Assembly (NCBI GenBank): GCA_005408345.1
Contig: SEMN01000334.1
Location: 372,001 to 436,000 of the forward strand
Direction: 5' to 3'
DNA length: 64,000 bases
Origin: Macquaria australasica
Lineage: Eukaryota > Chordata > Actinopteri > Centrarchiformes > Percichthyidae
Part shown: positions 35,081 through 46,990 of the stretch, piece by piece
How the letters are laid out: each line of letters begins with the position of its first letter
How positions within the stretch are numbered: position 1 is the stretch's first letter
Notes under the pieces: generated by a model
Database searches by the model: none
Seen by the model: only the letters and a program-made list of their open reading frames with translations
Told to the model about the DNA's origin: nothing
Made by a program: the position numbers and the translations under genes

Positions 35081-35637
35081 TTAAGCCACAATGAATCTCA
35101 GAAGCCAACACAGTCTTTTTTTACAGAAAAACCACAAACCTTCACTTCACCAACTTTTCATTTGGTAAACTATCATTTAATATGACTCTGTAAGTAATAA
35201 GGACTCTCAGAAAGGGTTTCATTTGTTAAAGTCTTGACCAGTTGCTGGAAGGGTTTCATGGATTCTTCCACTCCGTCTTTGTTTACTGTTTCTCGGCTGG
35301 TGACTGACGGCTGTGTGACCTGAAGCATGCGCTGACTCAGTTTCCACCACCAGTGTGTGAGTGTGCCTGCTGTCTCTGACATGTCAGTGGGAAGCTCTGC
35401 TCATCCTGGACTATTTTTGACCCTCTGCTTTTGAGAATTTACCACATTTCCAGTGACATGTGAGGCAGGCGGGACACCAGCAGGTAGGGTTTAGGTGGAA
35501 ATATATCGTTAATTACCAAAAATCTGGAAAAGCAGGTTTGAATGCAGGGATAAGCAGCAGTGTGTGGCTGCTGGTGAAGACACATGGGACAGTGTTGAGT
35601 CTGAGGGAACTGGGCTGATAGCTGTCTCTCGTTTTAG

Positions 35638-35687
35638 GCACTGTGCGGATAAACGGGCCAGGCCGAAGAGCATCGGACGTATGATGG
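35638..35687 (+). CDS. pde4dip: pde4dip coding exon 2
   Basis: A 50-base exon between CTCTCGTTTTAG and the donor G|GTGAGT. In phase from exon 1 it completes Arg and reads HCADKRARPKSIGRMM, leaving one base (G) of an Asp codon. The peptide is basic and low in hydrophobic residues, with no domain. Support comes from two good splice sites, an open frame and exact phase on both sides. Confidence 0.55.
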
Positions 35688-36334
35688 GTGAGTAAATATC
35701 CTAAATATGTTTAAAACGCTTCAATCTTTTTGATAGGTTTTTAAATGATCTTTAATCAAGGCGTTCTTTGTCTCATATGTCGAGCTAAGTCGACTTTACT
35801 GGTTTATTTTTCCAGTTCAAATGAAATATCTCATTACAGTTTCACCAGCCTCGGTCTGATACAAGCTCCTGTGTTGACTAATGAGCTGTTTGTAGGAGCA
35901 ACAGTCTGTAGCCACTGTGAGTCTGTGAATGACTGAGTGTGTTGCTAACAGCCACCACCCCTTTAATACTGTAGGCGTGTGTGTGTGTTCTCATACTTCT
36001 CATTTTAGGTGTTTTGCTACATTTAGAGGGCACGGCAGGGAAAATAAAGACATGATAGAGAATATTCGGAGACAGTACCTACTCATCTATTTGCGGGTTT
36101 AAGAAAGAACCAAGAAATGATAAATTAGTTACATAGTTATTTGGAGTTTATGCTGATTTCTATAAAAAAAAATAATTAAAAAAAAAACTTGAAAAACTCT
36201 TAATGTCAGTTTTTAATGACTGTGAACAGGAAAAAAAATCATAGAGAATCAGATATTTTGAATTGTGATTTGCTTTGTTTCTGAGATGAAAAGATGGATA
36301 TCAATCTCATGTCTGTGTGTTAAGTATGTATAAG

Positions 36335-36445
36335 GATGTGGTTAGCCTAGCCTGATTCCGCACTTAACACACAGACATGAGACTGATTTCCATCTGAACA
36401 TCTCACTTTTGGAATGAAAGCAAATAAGCGTGTTTCCTAAAATGT
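36335..36445 (-). mobile_element. Fish dispersed element fragment
   Basis: GTGGTTAGCCTAGCCTGATT, ACACACAGACATGAGACTGA and GAATGAAAGCAAATAAGCGT match landmarks of the element seen at 20520 and 22340. Confidence 0.55.
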
Positions 36446-36944
36446 TAAACAATTTGTTTAAGGTTTGGTTGGGATTAGGGTTTGGACAAAGGAAACACAT
36501 TATATCAGTGAGGGTCCTCACAAGTGCAGTAACACAACATATTTATGTGTGTGTGTTTGCATGGTTGTACCAGTGCGTCATTCATATCAGCGTTGTGCAA
36601 TATTTTGCTGCTCCAGGCTTCAGAACACCTCCTAACTTCATGTTACAGAGCAGCGTTTTAATAATATTTAATGTGCCGCAATTTTAAGGAACCGTCAGGA
36701 ATCTGTGCTCTGCCAAAGACGTTTTGATTACACCCCTCAGGATCTGGCACTCCACCACCCCCCGAACCCCTATTCTTGGCCTCACTTTTAAAGGAATAAA
36801 ACACGAACTATTGTACAAATCCCTCCTGTGTGGAGTTTTCTGGGAATGCTCCTGGCCTTTTAGAGAGAATAAGTTTGGCTTTGAGACGTCTTAAGGCCTC
36901 TGGAAGTGTTTCAGCTGGACCCGAATACACCATGTCGGTTCTGT

Positions 36945-36946
<2 letters not shown>

Positions 36947-36977
<31 letters not shown>
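36947..36977. repeat. (TG)n microsatellite
   Basis: TG run of about 31 bases. Confidence 0.95.
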
Positions 36978-36978
<1 letters not shown>

Positions 36979-37291
36979 ACACGGCCCATATATCCAGGTT
37001 TAATAGAGTTATAATGAGGCGAGGGTTGATCAGGACGTCTCAGAGATGCTGCTCAGAAAGCCCAGAGGTGTTTAGATTTCAGCTGCGCTCTGTTCGACTG
37101 ATGATTCTCAGTAACAGTGGAACATTTTTAACGTAGGTAGTTTGGATTTACGAGGGTTTTTAAACAGTGCGGTTAACAGATGAAATGCATTTATTTGCAT
37201 CAAACACAGTCTACTAGACAGACCCGTTCTTTGTGTGCTTTTCTGAAAACGCTGCTGATCTTCCATTGAAAAAAAAAAAGTTGACAAAACG

Positions 37292-37531
37292 TTCTCTACT
37301 CGAGGTTCACTTATTCGCTTGCTCTAGAGCTTTTAACCATATCACACGTGGTCTTCATCTGCAAAGGAAGTTTAGAAAGACCCGTCAAGCTCCATTCATC
37401 AGCCAGAATGGACAACAAGCCCTAAAGTGCTCAGAATAATGGAAACGTCTACATCTACAGTCCCAAGGCAACTAAGCAACTTTCATTTGCTGATGAAGAC
37501 CATGGGATTTGGTCAAAAGCTGAGTGGAGAT
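37292..37531. mobile_element. Fold-back (MITE-like) element, two arms
   Basis: The left arm 37323-37367 reads TCTAGAGCTTTTAACCATAT then CACACGTGGTCTTCATCTGC. The right arm 37486-37530 reads TTTGCTGATGAAGACCATGG then GATTTGGTCAAAAGCTGAG. The arms are complementary with scattered mismatches around an ~118-bp centre. This is the fullest spaced copy of the family. Confidence 0.7.
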
Positions 37532-38488
37532 TGGTTTGTCAGCTGCTGTTTTTAAGGTCAAGAATTAACTGTCAAGCTCAATTAAAACATGTTAAGACTC
37601 AAATACATAGTTGTCAGCAGAATATGTTACTGAATCCACTGACTTTACTCTGTTGAGCCTCTTGCATCAGGCTTTTCAATGGTCAGGGATCAGGGGTCAG
37701 AGGTCAGACACAGTAACGGCATCACACACATCCCTCCAGGCTAATAACCCTCTGACTGGTTGAGTTTGCTGGGGGTGTCGGTTGCCTGACAGGAAGATCT
37801 GCAGACACTCTGGCCTGAAAAAAGCACGACCACCTTCATCCTAATGTTCTATTTGCTAGATTGATAAATTAGTTGAGGAATGTGGCCCCTATGAGGACAA
37901 CCAATCATTTAAGAAAAAGAACAATGGAGAACACTTGTTGGACAAACAGAGACGTCCAGGCTCCCATTAGTATTTGTGGACAGGAAGACATTCAGATGGA
38001 GCTGGAGTCAGCTGTTATAAAGCCGTATATAAACCAAAAGGTGGAACACAAGATTTCTCAGGCAGAAATGGTGATGCAACAGCCAAAAGATGAAATATGA
38101 TCACAATGAGCACAGTGGAGCCAAGCGAAAAACTGTGAAGTGACCCTGGAGGACCTGGATTTTGTGTTGGTGTATAAACTTGTATCTCATGTTCATGAAA
38201 ACTTTCCATTGTTGTCTGTCCCACAGTCACTTACTTCACCAAACGGCACGTAAAAATGACGTCAACGGTTCTGCTGTTGCCTTTTTAATGAAAATCCTAG
38301 TTTGGAAAATACAAATACCTTATAGCAAAGCCTCACAAGGTTCTTAAACCTCCAGGCCATGGGAACCTTCAAGTTACAGGTTAGCTTCCTGCAGTGGAAA
38401 AGATGGTCTCACTAACCATTTGCTCTTCCCTTCCTATTTTCTTTAAAAAAATATGTTTGATTTGATCTCTTTACGTCTGTCTTTGCAG

Positions 38489-38556
38489 ATTTCTCATGTG
38501 ATGAGACAGATAAAGGCCCACCGGTACAGATGCACAGCCTCAGAGAGTTTGAACAG
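38489..38556 (+). CDS. pde4dip: pde4dip coding exon 3, immediately before the CM1 domain
   Basis: A 68-base exon between CTGTCTTTGCAG and AG|GTAAGA. In phase it reads DFSCDETDKGPPVQMHSLRE then FEQ, ending in phase 0. Human myomegalin long isoforms, as I recall them, have DRGPPVQ and a LRDFEK segment directly before HLNDLKKEN, the start of the CM1 (centrosomin motif 1) region that binds gamma-tubulin complexes; CDK5RAP2 has a similar DFENQ word before its CM1. So the next exon should open CM1. Myomegalin is a large coiled-coil scaffold at centrosome and Golgi that binds phosphodiesterase 4D and AKAP9. The paralogue cdk5rap2 is less likely because it lacks the GPPVQ segment. Confidence 0.7.
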
Positions 38557-41500
38557 GTAAGAGCTCTGATACAAGCTGTGTTCTCACCTCCAGACTCACA
38601 TGATAGTTCAAGAGTTTGATGCTGCAGCTGTGATGAGGAGAGCCGGCTAAATATAAATTGATCTACAAGTGCTGCTGGAAAAAAGCATGTGCAAATGAGG
38701 CTCCGCTAATGTTAGCGTAGCACTGTGCTTCAGAGGTGTCCAGGCTTGTCTCTGCTCTGTGGTAATGACTGTGTAGGTGTGTTTGGGAAGATGATGTGGC
38801 AACTGAAACTCTGCACAAGTCAAAGAGTTTCCTCCTCTCCCGCTGACTCTCCACAGTCTCTGTCACTCTGTCTCTTATACATGCTGTAATACTGTTTCTC
38901 TCATTACGTACACACTTACATGGGTAATAAGGACAGTTTTCCACCAATAGCAACTGTAGAGGTGTGGTGCACCTGAGAAATGTTCCTGAAATAGATGGGA
39001 AGAATTTTCTTTTTAATCCAAAGCGTCTCTGGTCAAATTACAGAACTTGTTATCAGCTGATATGATCAACTGAAACTGCTGATTGTAGTTTATGTGTTTG
39101 TGCTGCTGGTATTGCTGGATGTTAAGGGTTTTTGACAGCTGGAGGACTCAGGGTGCAATGGGTTACAATAAACAAAGGGTAGGAGAAGGATCAGGACCAA
39201 TCCATTAAAACTGTTCATACTGGCAGCGATGCGAATTTGCGATAGATAGATAGATAGAATTGCGCCAGCTCATTCTTCAGAAAAAAATATACAACACAAC
39301 GACACTGGAGCGCTCATATAAAACCTATGTGTGCTTCAATACAGTGTGATGAGAAACACAATCAACAGTCATAAGGAGTTGTGATGTTGTGATCATCTTT
39401 ACTCACACTTAGCCCTGATAGTCCTGACTGGATAGTGCAAAACACTTTCTAATTGGGAAAAATTGGGAATTCGACACATGACGTTTTTCCACCACTGAAA
39501 AACACTGACATTGGAGCTTTTCTGAGACACTCTTCCAAGTGGAAGAGAAACATGGCTGACATACACATTCAAGGTGTTGTCACTGACATATTTTTCTGTT
39601 TCTGTTATTTGACAATTGCACCAAACAAAATTGACTTTTTTTTTAAGGCTTTTTTAAGGATTACTGTTTCTGGATTTCTGACCCACCTTCACATTACAGT
39701 GATCCAATGACGAAGAGAAGGAGACGTCAATGACAGCACCTGTATTGTGTTATTGGAAAGATTTTCCCTGCTGTCCATCAGACTGCTCTATGATTGGACC
39801 ATTAAGTTGTTTCCTAAATGGCCTCTAACCTTAAAAGACTAGAAAAATAGGAGATTTAAGCTTTTTTTCTGCAGTTTTGATGTCTCCATGTGGACACAAA
39901 CCTCAACAGAACTGATCTGAAATTGTAAATCACATGTATAACATCATTTTCCTTTTGACAACTAAACAGCTATTCCAAAAGTTTCCGTATTGCTGTGTGT
40001 GTGGAGTGCCTCAAGAACTCATGATCACAGCAAATTCCTTACACAAAGACAGAATCAAACATGAAAAGGAGATATATGAATGCATAAATGAAACCCACAT
40101 ATACAGAAGTATTTTTACAAGTTGAAATGAAGCTTTCTGTATGAAAAGCCCCGCAGCTGAATGTCAGCTTGGATTTCCTCTGGTTCTGGTTCTGTGCCAG
40201 ATTAATGGATTCTGGGAGTTTTGCCAGGTGCATTATGGGTCTGATATAACTCTGGAGGTGCTTTCTGCAATTACACTGTTCCTGTTTTTTAGTGAAGGAC
40301 AGAGCTGTAGAGCGGGGACGTGCAGGTTGTAGTAATGTTGAACTAATGTGGAGAGTTTGGCTTGTGTTGGTAAAAAATGATATGAAATATGAAACCACAG
40401 CAGGACGAGATCAAACCCACTTGTTCCTGTAGAGATTGTGAGACACAGAAAGCAGCAGCAGACTGTATTTCTTCACCTGAAGGCCAGTTTGACTTTTTAA
40501 ACAGGTGGTAATTTATAGAATCAAGAGGAAATATTTCAAAAGCTTTGCATCACACCTCATTTTACTTCACTTAAACTCTTCCTTTGCAAACTTTGGAACT
40601 TCCTATAAACAGTGTATGTTACAGCTATACATCAAGAGTCTACTAGGTTCCTACTAACCAAGGCCAAGATCCAGGATCCCAAGTTGGGCTGGTTCTAAAT
40701 AATATTCAGTCTAATCCAGGCCTTTCTCTGCAAGATGGACACTGATCTGTATCTCTGACTGTTTTTATGTAGGTGTACGGTAAATCCCACTGCCCAGAGG
40801 TGGGTATACTCACCATGACACCTCTGCCAAAGACACCTGCAGTAAGAGGTTGCAGGTACACACACAACAAAAAGTTTGGAAACCGGTGTGTTAGATAAAG
40901 TGTAAGACCCCCAGGAAATAAATATGGGACATAATGAAGGCATTGACTTGCAGGCATAGTATAATATGACCTTTGAATCCTAATGTTCTGACATGTTAGT
41001 CAAAAATATGTCAAACATAAATTAGAACTAAGTTAGGATGGATGTTTTAAACTGTGAATATAAAGCAGAAATCAGTTTGAAACGTCAGTAAAGATGTCAG
41101 AAGTGCTGGAGGTCGTGTGTGCAGAAGATGATGAAAGTGATTTTCTCCCACATTTGGAAACCTGCTGTTTATTCTAATCAGCCAGTACAGAGTGTCACAT
41201 GTAACTGCTGACTTGACTGGCTTTTTAAACAAGGACAGGTGTGACATTTTAATACATTATTTAATTGTGGAGAACTGTGTTGGTTTTAGGTTTATTTGAT
41301 ATTTCACCATATAAATGATTTTAAGCGGGTAAAATGCATCTTGAACTGGTAGAAACATTTTTGTATTTTCAGAATGAAGAGATGTTTCCCCTGAAGCTGA
41401 ACTTGGTTGGTTGGAGGCTCCATTATAATGTATGGCTGCTTTCCTTTGAAGTTTTCCTCTGACTATCCCACTGAGGGATGAAGGGATGAGTCATGCTGTA

Positions 41501-42028
41501 TGCAGAAACACAGCGCAGCCAGCAGACCGAGAGGCAGCCTAAACACTGGCTTTGTGTGGAGGGATGAGGAAGAATGGGCTCAGATCGCTGATGTTGTGTG
41601 TTTGAATTACAGTCGATATGTTGCAGACCTGCAGAAAACACTTCAAAGGACCAGTCCAGCGTTTTTACATGTTTCATATCATTTTCCACAAATCATACTT
41701 TACATTATCACTGCTCAGTTTTACAAAGAACGTCGCAGGGTTTTTACATGTTTGTTCTTCCCACCTTTGATGAAGCTCTTCCACTCTGTATTTCACTGCA
41801 CTTTGACAACCTACAGAGGCTTGAAACCTGCTTTGGTAACCTCATTCATTATGGAAATCACGTCTGAGCTTTGTTTGATGTGAAAGTTATTTTCTCGTTG
41901 CACATTGATAAAAGATTAGTTTGAAAGTCTGCACTAGTCTTGCACTGAGTGACTGAAAACAGCTTACTAGCTCACAAGCTAGCACCTTTCAAGCAGAAAA
42001 ACAGTCTTACACTGATAGTCCCACATCG

Positions 42029-42158
42029 ACCCTTTTCACGGCAGACAATTTTGACTTGTCAAAGCAGGAAAAACTCACCGACATGGCTGACTGGAACACT
42101 TAATGGAATGGTGCTTTTCCTGCTTTGACAAGCCAAAATGTCGGCTGTGAAAAGGATC
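42029..42158. mobile_element. Short MITE with ~42-bp terminal inverted repeats
   Basis: The left end ACCCTTTTCACGGCAGACA then ATTTTGACTTGTCAAAGC mirrors the right end (reverse complement ATCCTTTTCACAGCCGACA then TTTTGGCTTGTCAAAGC); both run on to AGGAAAA. Total is about 130 bp with no coding capacity. Family unassigned; a clear target duplication was not seen. Confidence 0.75.
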
Positions 42159-43709
42159 CATAGCCCTAATCCTGGATTGCTATCTCAGAACTCGGACATT
42201 ATATTTGTTTACGTGTTCATAAGATTTGTAATGGGGTAAATAAAGTTAAAAAAGTTAAAGTTATCCTTTACTGATCCCCTTAACAGCTTATAAGGTGGGA
42301 AAAACGAGGTCAGGTGGGAGTAAAATAACAAAAAGCATTATTTATGTCGACAGAGAGCCGTATCTTCCAATACTAAACATGTAAAATCAAAGATGGCACA
42401 GTGCTGCCCCTGGTGGTCAGAAGATGTCTCTGTTGTGTTCAAGTGTGACAGTGAATGAGCATGCACAATACCAGCCATACATATCACTGACATGTCAAAA
42501 GTAACTTATATTATTGCTGGAATATTCTGTACCTTCCAGCCTCACTGAGCACGCTCCTGTCGGTGAGTGAGGAAGAAATCCTGCGTCATCCTCCACTTTA
42601 CTCCCACCTGACATTGTTTTTTCCTACCTGAACAGTCGCTTTAAGATTTCTCAACAGTATTCCCATTCAACATTTTACAAATGTCTGGGTTTCATGAGAT
42701 GGCAGTGAGTGACGGAAAACCGTTGATTAGCTTGCTAGCTAGTTAGCTCACTCCTGAGTGAGTAGTTTGGTGTGACTAGTTTTTTGTGTACATTATTTAT
42801 CTTTGGACAGGTTCAGTTTTGGTATCTCGCAGCCTTTAAAAGTGCAGCCACTTGTTTTTCTCCACAACCGTCAGCTGTTCTGGTGTCCATGCACTCAGTG
42901 GATGGTGTATCTGAGTCACGTCAGGGACAGGCGCCACTATTCTTTGTGAATTGACACAGAGTTGGTGGTGACGTGTTGGCGCACTACATTGTGGAAGACT
43001 CTGGGCATTCCTAGCAAACCAGATGATGATAGACTATATTTACACAAGTCCCCACTTTGCAAGGACTCCTTGGAACTGCAGCAGAAATTGTTCATTTGAA
43101 TTTTGATAGCATTTTCTATGCAAATTCAGGAGGCACTTCTACCTTTTGATTGTCTGTGGTTGTGATTGGTGGACTGTGAAGAGGACGTTATGTCTCAATG
43201 ATATCTAAACCTTTTTCCTGTGAGAATGTGTGTCACAAAACGCAGATGTTGCACCTGGATTCCTAAATCACATGAGGTCCCCAGGTAAAACTAATGCAGT
43301 GAAAACATTAGAAAACATGATGACGTGCTGATGCATTTTCTCTGAGCACGTCTGAGCTAAGAATTCAGAAACTGAGAGACCTGGCGAGAAATAATGTAAA
43401 ACTTACACTGTGAGATTTTCAGACCAGAGTTCAGAGTGTAATTTATCTGATTTCCATCAGTGGGCCAGAGTATTTACACTTCAGTCTCTCAAACTATAAC
43501 AAACGGAAACAACTGATTTTCAGTAAGGAGCAGAGACATAACAGTCAGAGTCCTGTCTGAAAATGTTCCACTTTCTGATGGAGCAGATTAAAGTTTGTTG
43601 ACCTTTCTTTGCCACTGTAGTTTTACATTAAGGTTTTCTGACAGTGGTAGTGTATGTCGGTCCTCTCATCGTAATAGAGCAGTCTGGATTATTGAATCCA
43701 GGTTATGGC

Positions 43710-43755
43710 TGTGTGTGTGTGTGTGTGTGTGTATGTGTGTGTATGTGTGTGTGCG
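43710..43755. repeat. (TG)n microsatellite with TATG interruptions
   Basis: TG run of about 46 bases with two TATG units and one GCG. Confidence 0.95.
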
Positions 43756-43909
43756 TACAGTTTGTCCTCTCTCCACATTTGCGTCAGTTTAAAGAATCAA
43801 TCCTCCCGTCGGCTGGTTGGAAGAAACATGAACCTGCCAGAGCAGCGTTTGTAACTGTCAAACATCCACGTTCTGCAGTCCTGAGGTTTTAAAAAAAAAA
43901 AAAAGAAAA

Positions 43910-44115
43910 ATCGCCCAATCAAAATGCCCCTTCCTCAAATGGCCTTTATTACTCCACAGGAGAAATTGAAAGCACATGGCTGCCTATAAATGTGAGTTCA
44001 AACCGACCACAGAGACACTTAGATTGATAGAAGAAGGGGGAGGATTGCATATAATTTTGGCCATTAAAACCTCAGGACAAATTAGGGTTGTTAATCTGTT
44101 ATTTTGCCCTCGGTC
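43910..44115. promoter_or_regulatory. Candidate conserved non-coding block
   Basis: Unique sequence with AT-rich transcription factor words: CCCAATCAAAATGCCCC, GCCTATAAATGTGAG, TTGGCCATTAAAACC and GGGTTGTTAATCTGTTATTT. It has no repeats and no coding frame, in the presumed pde4dip intron about 33 kb from prrx1. Confidence 0.3.
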
Positions 44116-44394
44116 TCAGTGTTCACTTCTAAAAAAGCCACATACGCTATGAAAGGTCTGTCAGAGTTGGATTACCATTACCAGAATGGCAGTAATGGAT
44201 CGTACTCAGTATTGTACAGAGACCAAAACGCAGACAGAACACCCGATCCTGCAGCTGACAGCAGGGCTGAAGAGAGCATGTGATTAAAACAGCACATTTC
44301 TTTTAATTCCCTTTATCTCAAAGACTCTTTTATCTCCTCCTCCTCGCTTCTTCTGCTCTCCTAGTTTTTGTTGTGGCATTTGAAAATAGGGCAG

Positions 44395-44512
<118 letters not shown>

Positions 44513-46920
44513 AACCCTCAAGATGTTGGCTCTGGTTCACTGCTTTATATAGCTGATATCTGCAGCTCTGCACAGGAACACTTGAAACACAGGAGCTGGA
44601 TAACAGCGAAAAGACGACAGAAATATCCAGTCACCTTACAGATGATTCTGAATATTTACTCGACTGATGCTCTGTCATTTAGCACAATGATGAAATGTCA
44701 TAATAAGCTGGAAATTTGTGTGGACGGCAGAGCTAAAAGCTTATCAACATACTGGCCAATTCAAGGTCACTTTTCAACCATCCCTTTAATAAAAACATTT
44801 TAAGTTTAGGGAAACATTGTGGTTTGGGTTAAAATGACTACTTTCTTAAGTTTAGGGGAGCTTCGTCGCCATGGTTGCAGTAATAACCATGGGAGTGATT
44901 ATGTTCATGCTTTTTAAAAAAACAAAACAACAATGTTGACTGTCGGTTTAAAACGGGAAGCCTCCCGTGTAAAAGTCTGACACTTTGTTGACTCATCCAT
45001 CCACCCCGACTACCTCCTTTAAAATGAAAACGGTTTACAGATATAAACGTCACTGCACAAGTTTGCAAAACTACAGTTACAGATACAAAACCCTGTTTTC
45101 AAGTACACCTTTTAGAATGACATAATATTCCAGAGTTTTAAGGATTTGAAAACGCTGGAGTAGTGTGGACGCGAGGCATAAACGCAGCAAAAGTTATGCG
45201 TTTTAAAACAAAGACGTATTAGTGTGGATGGAGCCTGTAGCCTGTTGAGACATTGTTAGGTGGATGCTAAATAGCTGCTGAGGTGTTACAAGTGTGTTGT
45301 TTGCAGTAGCTAGTTGGTTGTTAGAGCGTTTACGGCAGGTTTTTTTGTGAATGTGTAGGCACCACTGCGAGTTTTCTAGCAAATATACATATGTATGGAA
45401 GAAAAAGTGTGTTGCACAGCAGGCACATACAATAATCATATCACAACCTCAACCCGCCCCTCCACTGCAACTTCTCACTGGACTTAAACACAATCCAACA
45501 TGGCACTAATTCAGACTTTTAAAAACCAGGAAAGATCTCCTTTTAGAAAATAGGAAGCTCACAGTAAATTCATGCATCCATGTCTTAAAATGTTCTACCA
45601 AAAGAATTAGCTCAAAGTATATTTCTATCAGATTTAAGTGACTTTATTTGCACTCCTTCCTATTTCTGTAGTGGATGTGACCAAAAGGAAAAAGAATAAA
45701 ACCTGAAATAAAGGATGGTTTGCTGTGAAACTTTCATTGATTAAACATGTCGACATGTCTGAAGAAATTTATTGTGGTGATTAAAAGCTGAAAAGACGGC
45801 CCCGTTGTTGGAAGCTAAAGCCATCAGTGAAGTCGTATGTACATAATTAAAAATGATGGGAAATATCATTTTAAATAAACTGTCATTTAAAACACCAACC
45901 CTATTTTTAAGAGAAAACTGAAGTGTTTGGACAGAGAAAGGAAACAAATGTGGTGGATGTGCAGATGAGTTTGGGGTCAGATGGAGTTTTGGGAAGCCAC
46001 AGACTTTAACAGGGGAGCGCTGATGAGGCGTCTTATGACTTTATAATTTGGCAGTGTGTCTTGTGAGACCGAGAGGAAAGAACAGAACAGAAGGAATAAG
46101 AAACTGAAATTGAGTTTTGGGAATCTTCTTGTGTAAAAATAACCTCTCTGAGCTTCAGACGTGTTGTAGCGAAGCAGAATAGAACAGGAAACAGAAGCCG
46201 TGCAGCTTTATGGGAACAAATATTTTCAGACTCTTCTCTTTATTTCAGGAAACACCACCCATACCCACACCAGCTCCTTGATATTGAAGTATGATACAAA
46301 TTTCCTCCTCTTGGGTTCTCTCAAATCTCCCACTAAGAATAGATATTGATGCCAGGTTTGTCTGTCTGCGCCCTGACTGACCTACACTGCAAAAAACCTT
46401 CAGTTAAATCTCACTCTTGTTTTTTCTTTTAGCTAATAAATAGAAAAACAGGTGCTTAGATTAGATATTTCTACATCGAGTGTTAATACGGGTTTTATTT
46501 TTACTTATTAGCCATACTCGCACTTGCTGCCTGCCCTGCAACAACCCCCCATTCTTTCCTTTTAATAGAGTTATTTAGGATGATGTTTCTCTTTTAAAGT
46601 CACATGATTAATTGGTGAACTACATATAAAGAAAGTAGAAACATCCTACAATACTACTGATCAGGGCAAGATGGCAGAAGATGTTTGGGGAATAAAACAC
46701 GGTATATTTTGGGTGGGTGTCTGTGCATCGTGGCGTTCTGGTGTATTTTTTGCAGTGTATCCGGTGGATGAGCTGATGAGCGTTAATGGACGTGCTGACA
46801 GCACAGGAGTCGGTTTTCACCACAGCAGCACTCAGACAGGCTGCAGATCAATACACAGCAGCTCAGCTTTCAGCTTTCAGCTCGGCCAACCAGCAGATCT
46901 TCTCCAGCTCACATCAGCCG

Positions 46921-46921
<1 letters not shown>

Positions 46922-46985
<64 letters not shown>
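46922..46985. repeat. (CA)n microsatellite, 64 bp
   Basis: Pure CA run followed by a short TATATG stretch. Confidence 0.98.

Positions 46986-46990
<5 letters not shown>

Larger units (their letters stand above)
32205..35637 (+). other. pde4dip: pde4dip intron between coding exons 1 and 2
   Basis: A 3.4-kb intron with donor GTAAGG and acceptor CTGTCTCTCGTTTTAG. It carries a minus-strand SINE (33200-33340), a low-repeat block (34405-34520) and a TTAA-flanked MITE (34557-35080). Confidence 0.55.
35688..38488 (+). other. pde4dip: pde4dip intron between coding exons 2 and 3
   Basis: A 2.8-kb intron with donor GTGAGT and acceptor GTCTGTCTTTGCAG. It contains a copy of the TAGCCTAGCC-type dispersed element (36335-36445), a (TG)n and a fold-back element (37292-37531). 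Confidence 0.55.

Noticed and set aside
40695..40957. Two overlapping minus-strand frames of ~82 codons
   Set aside because: They overlap in different frames with no homology I recognise; more likely a decayed repeat.
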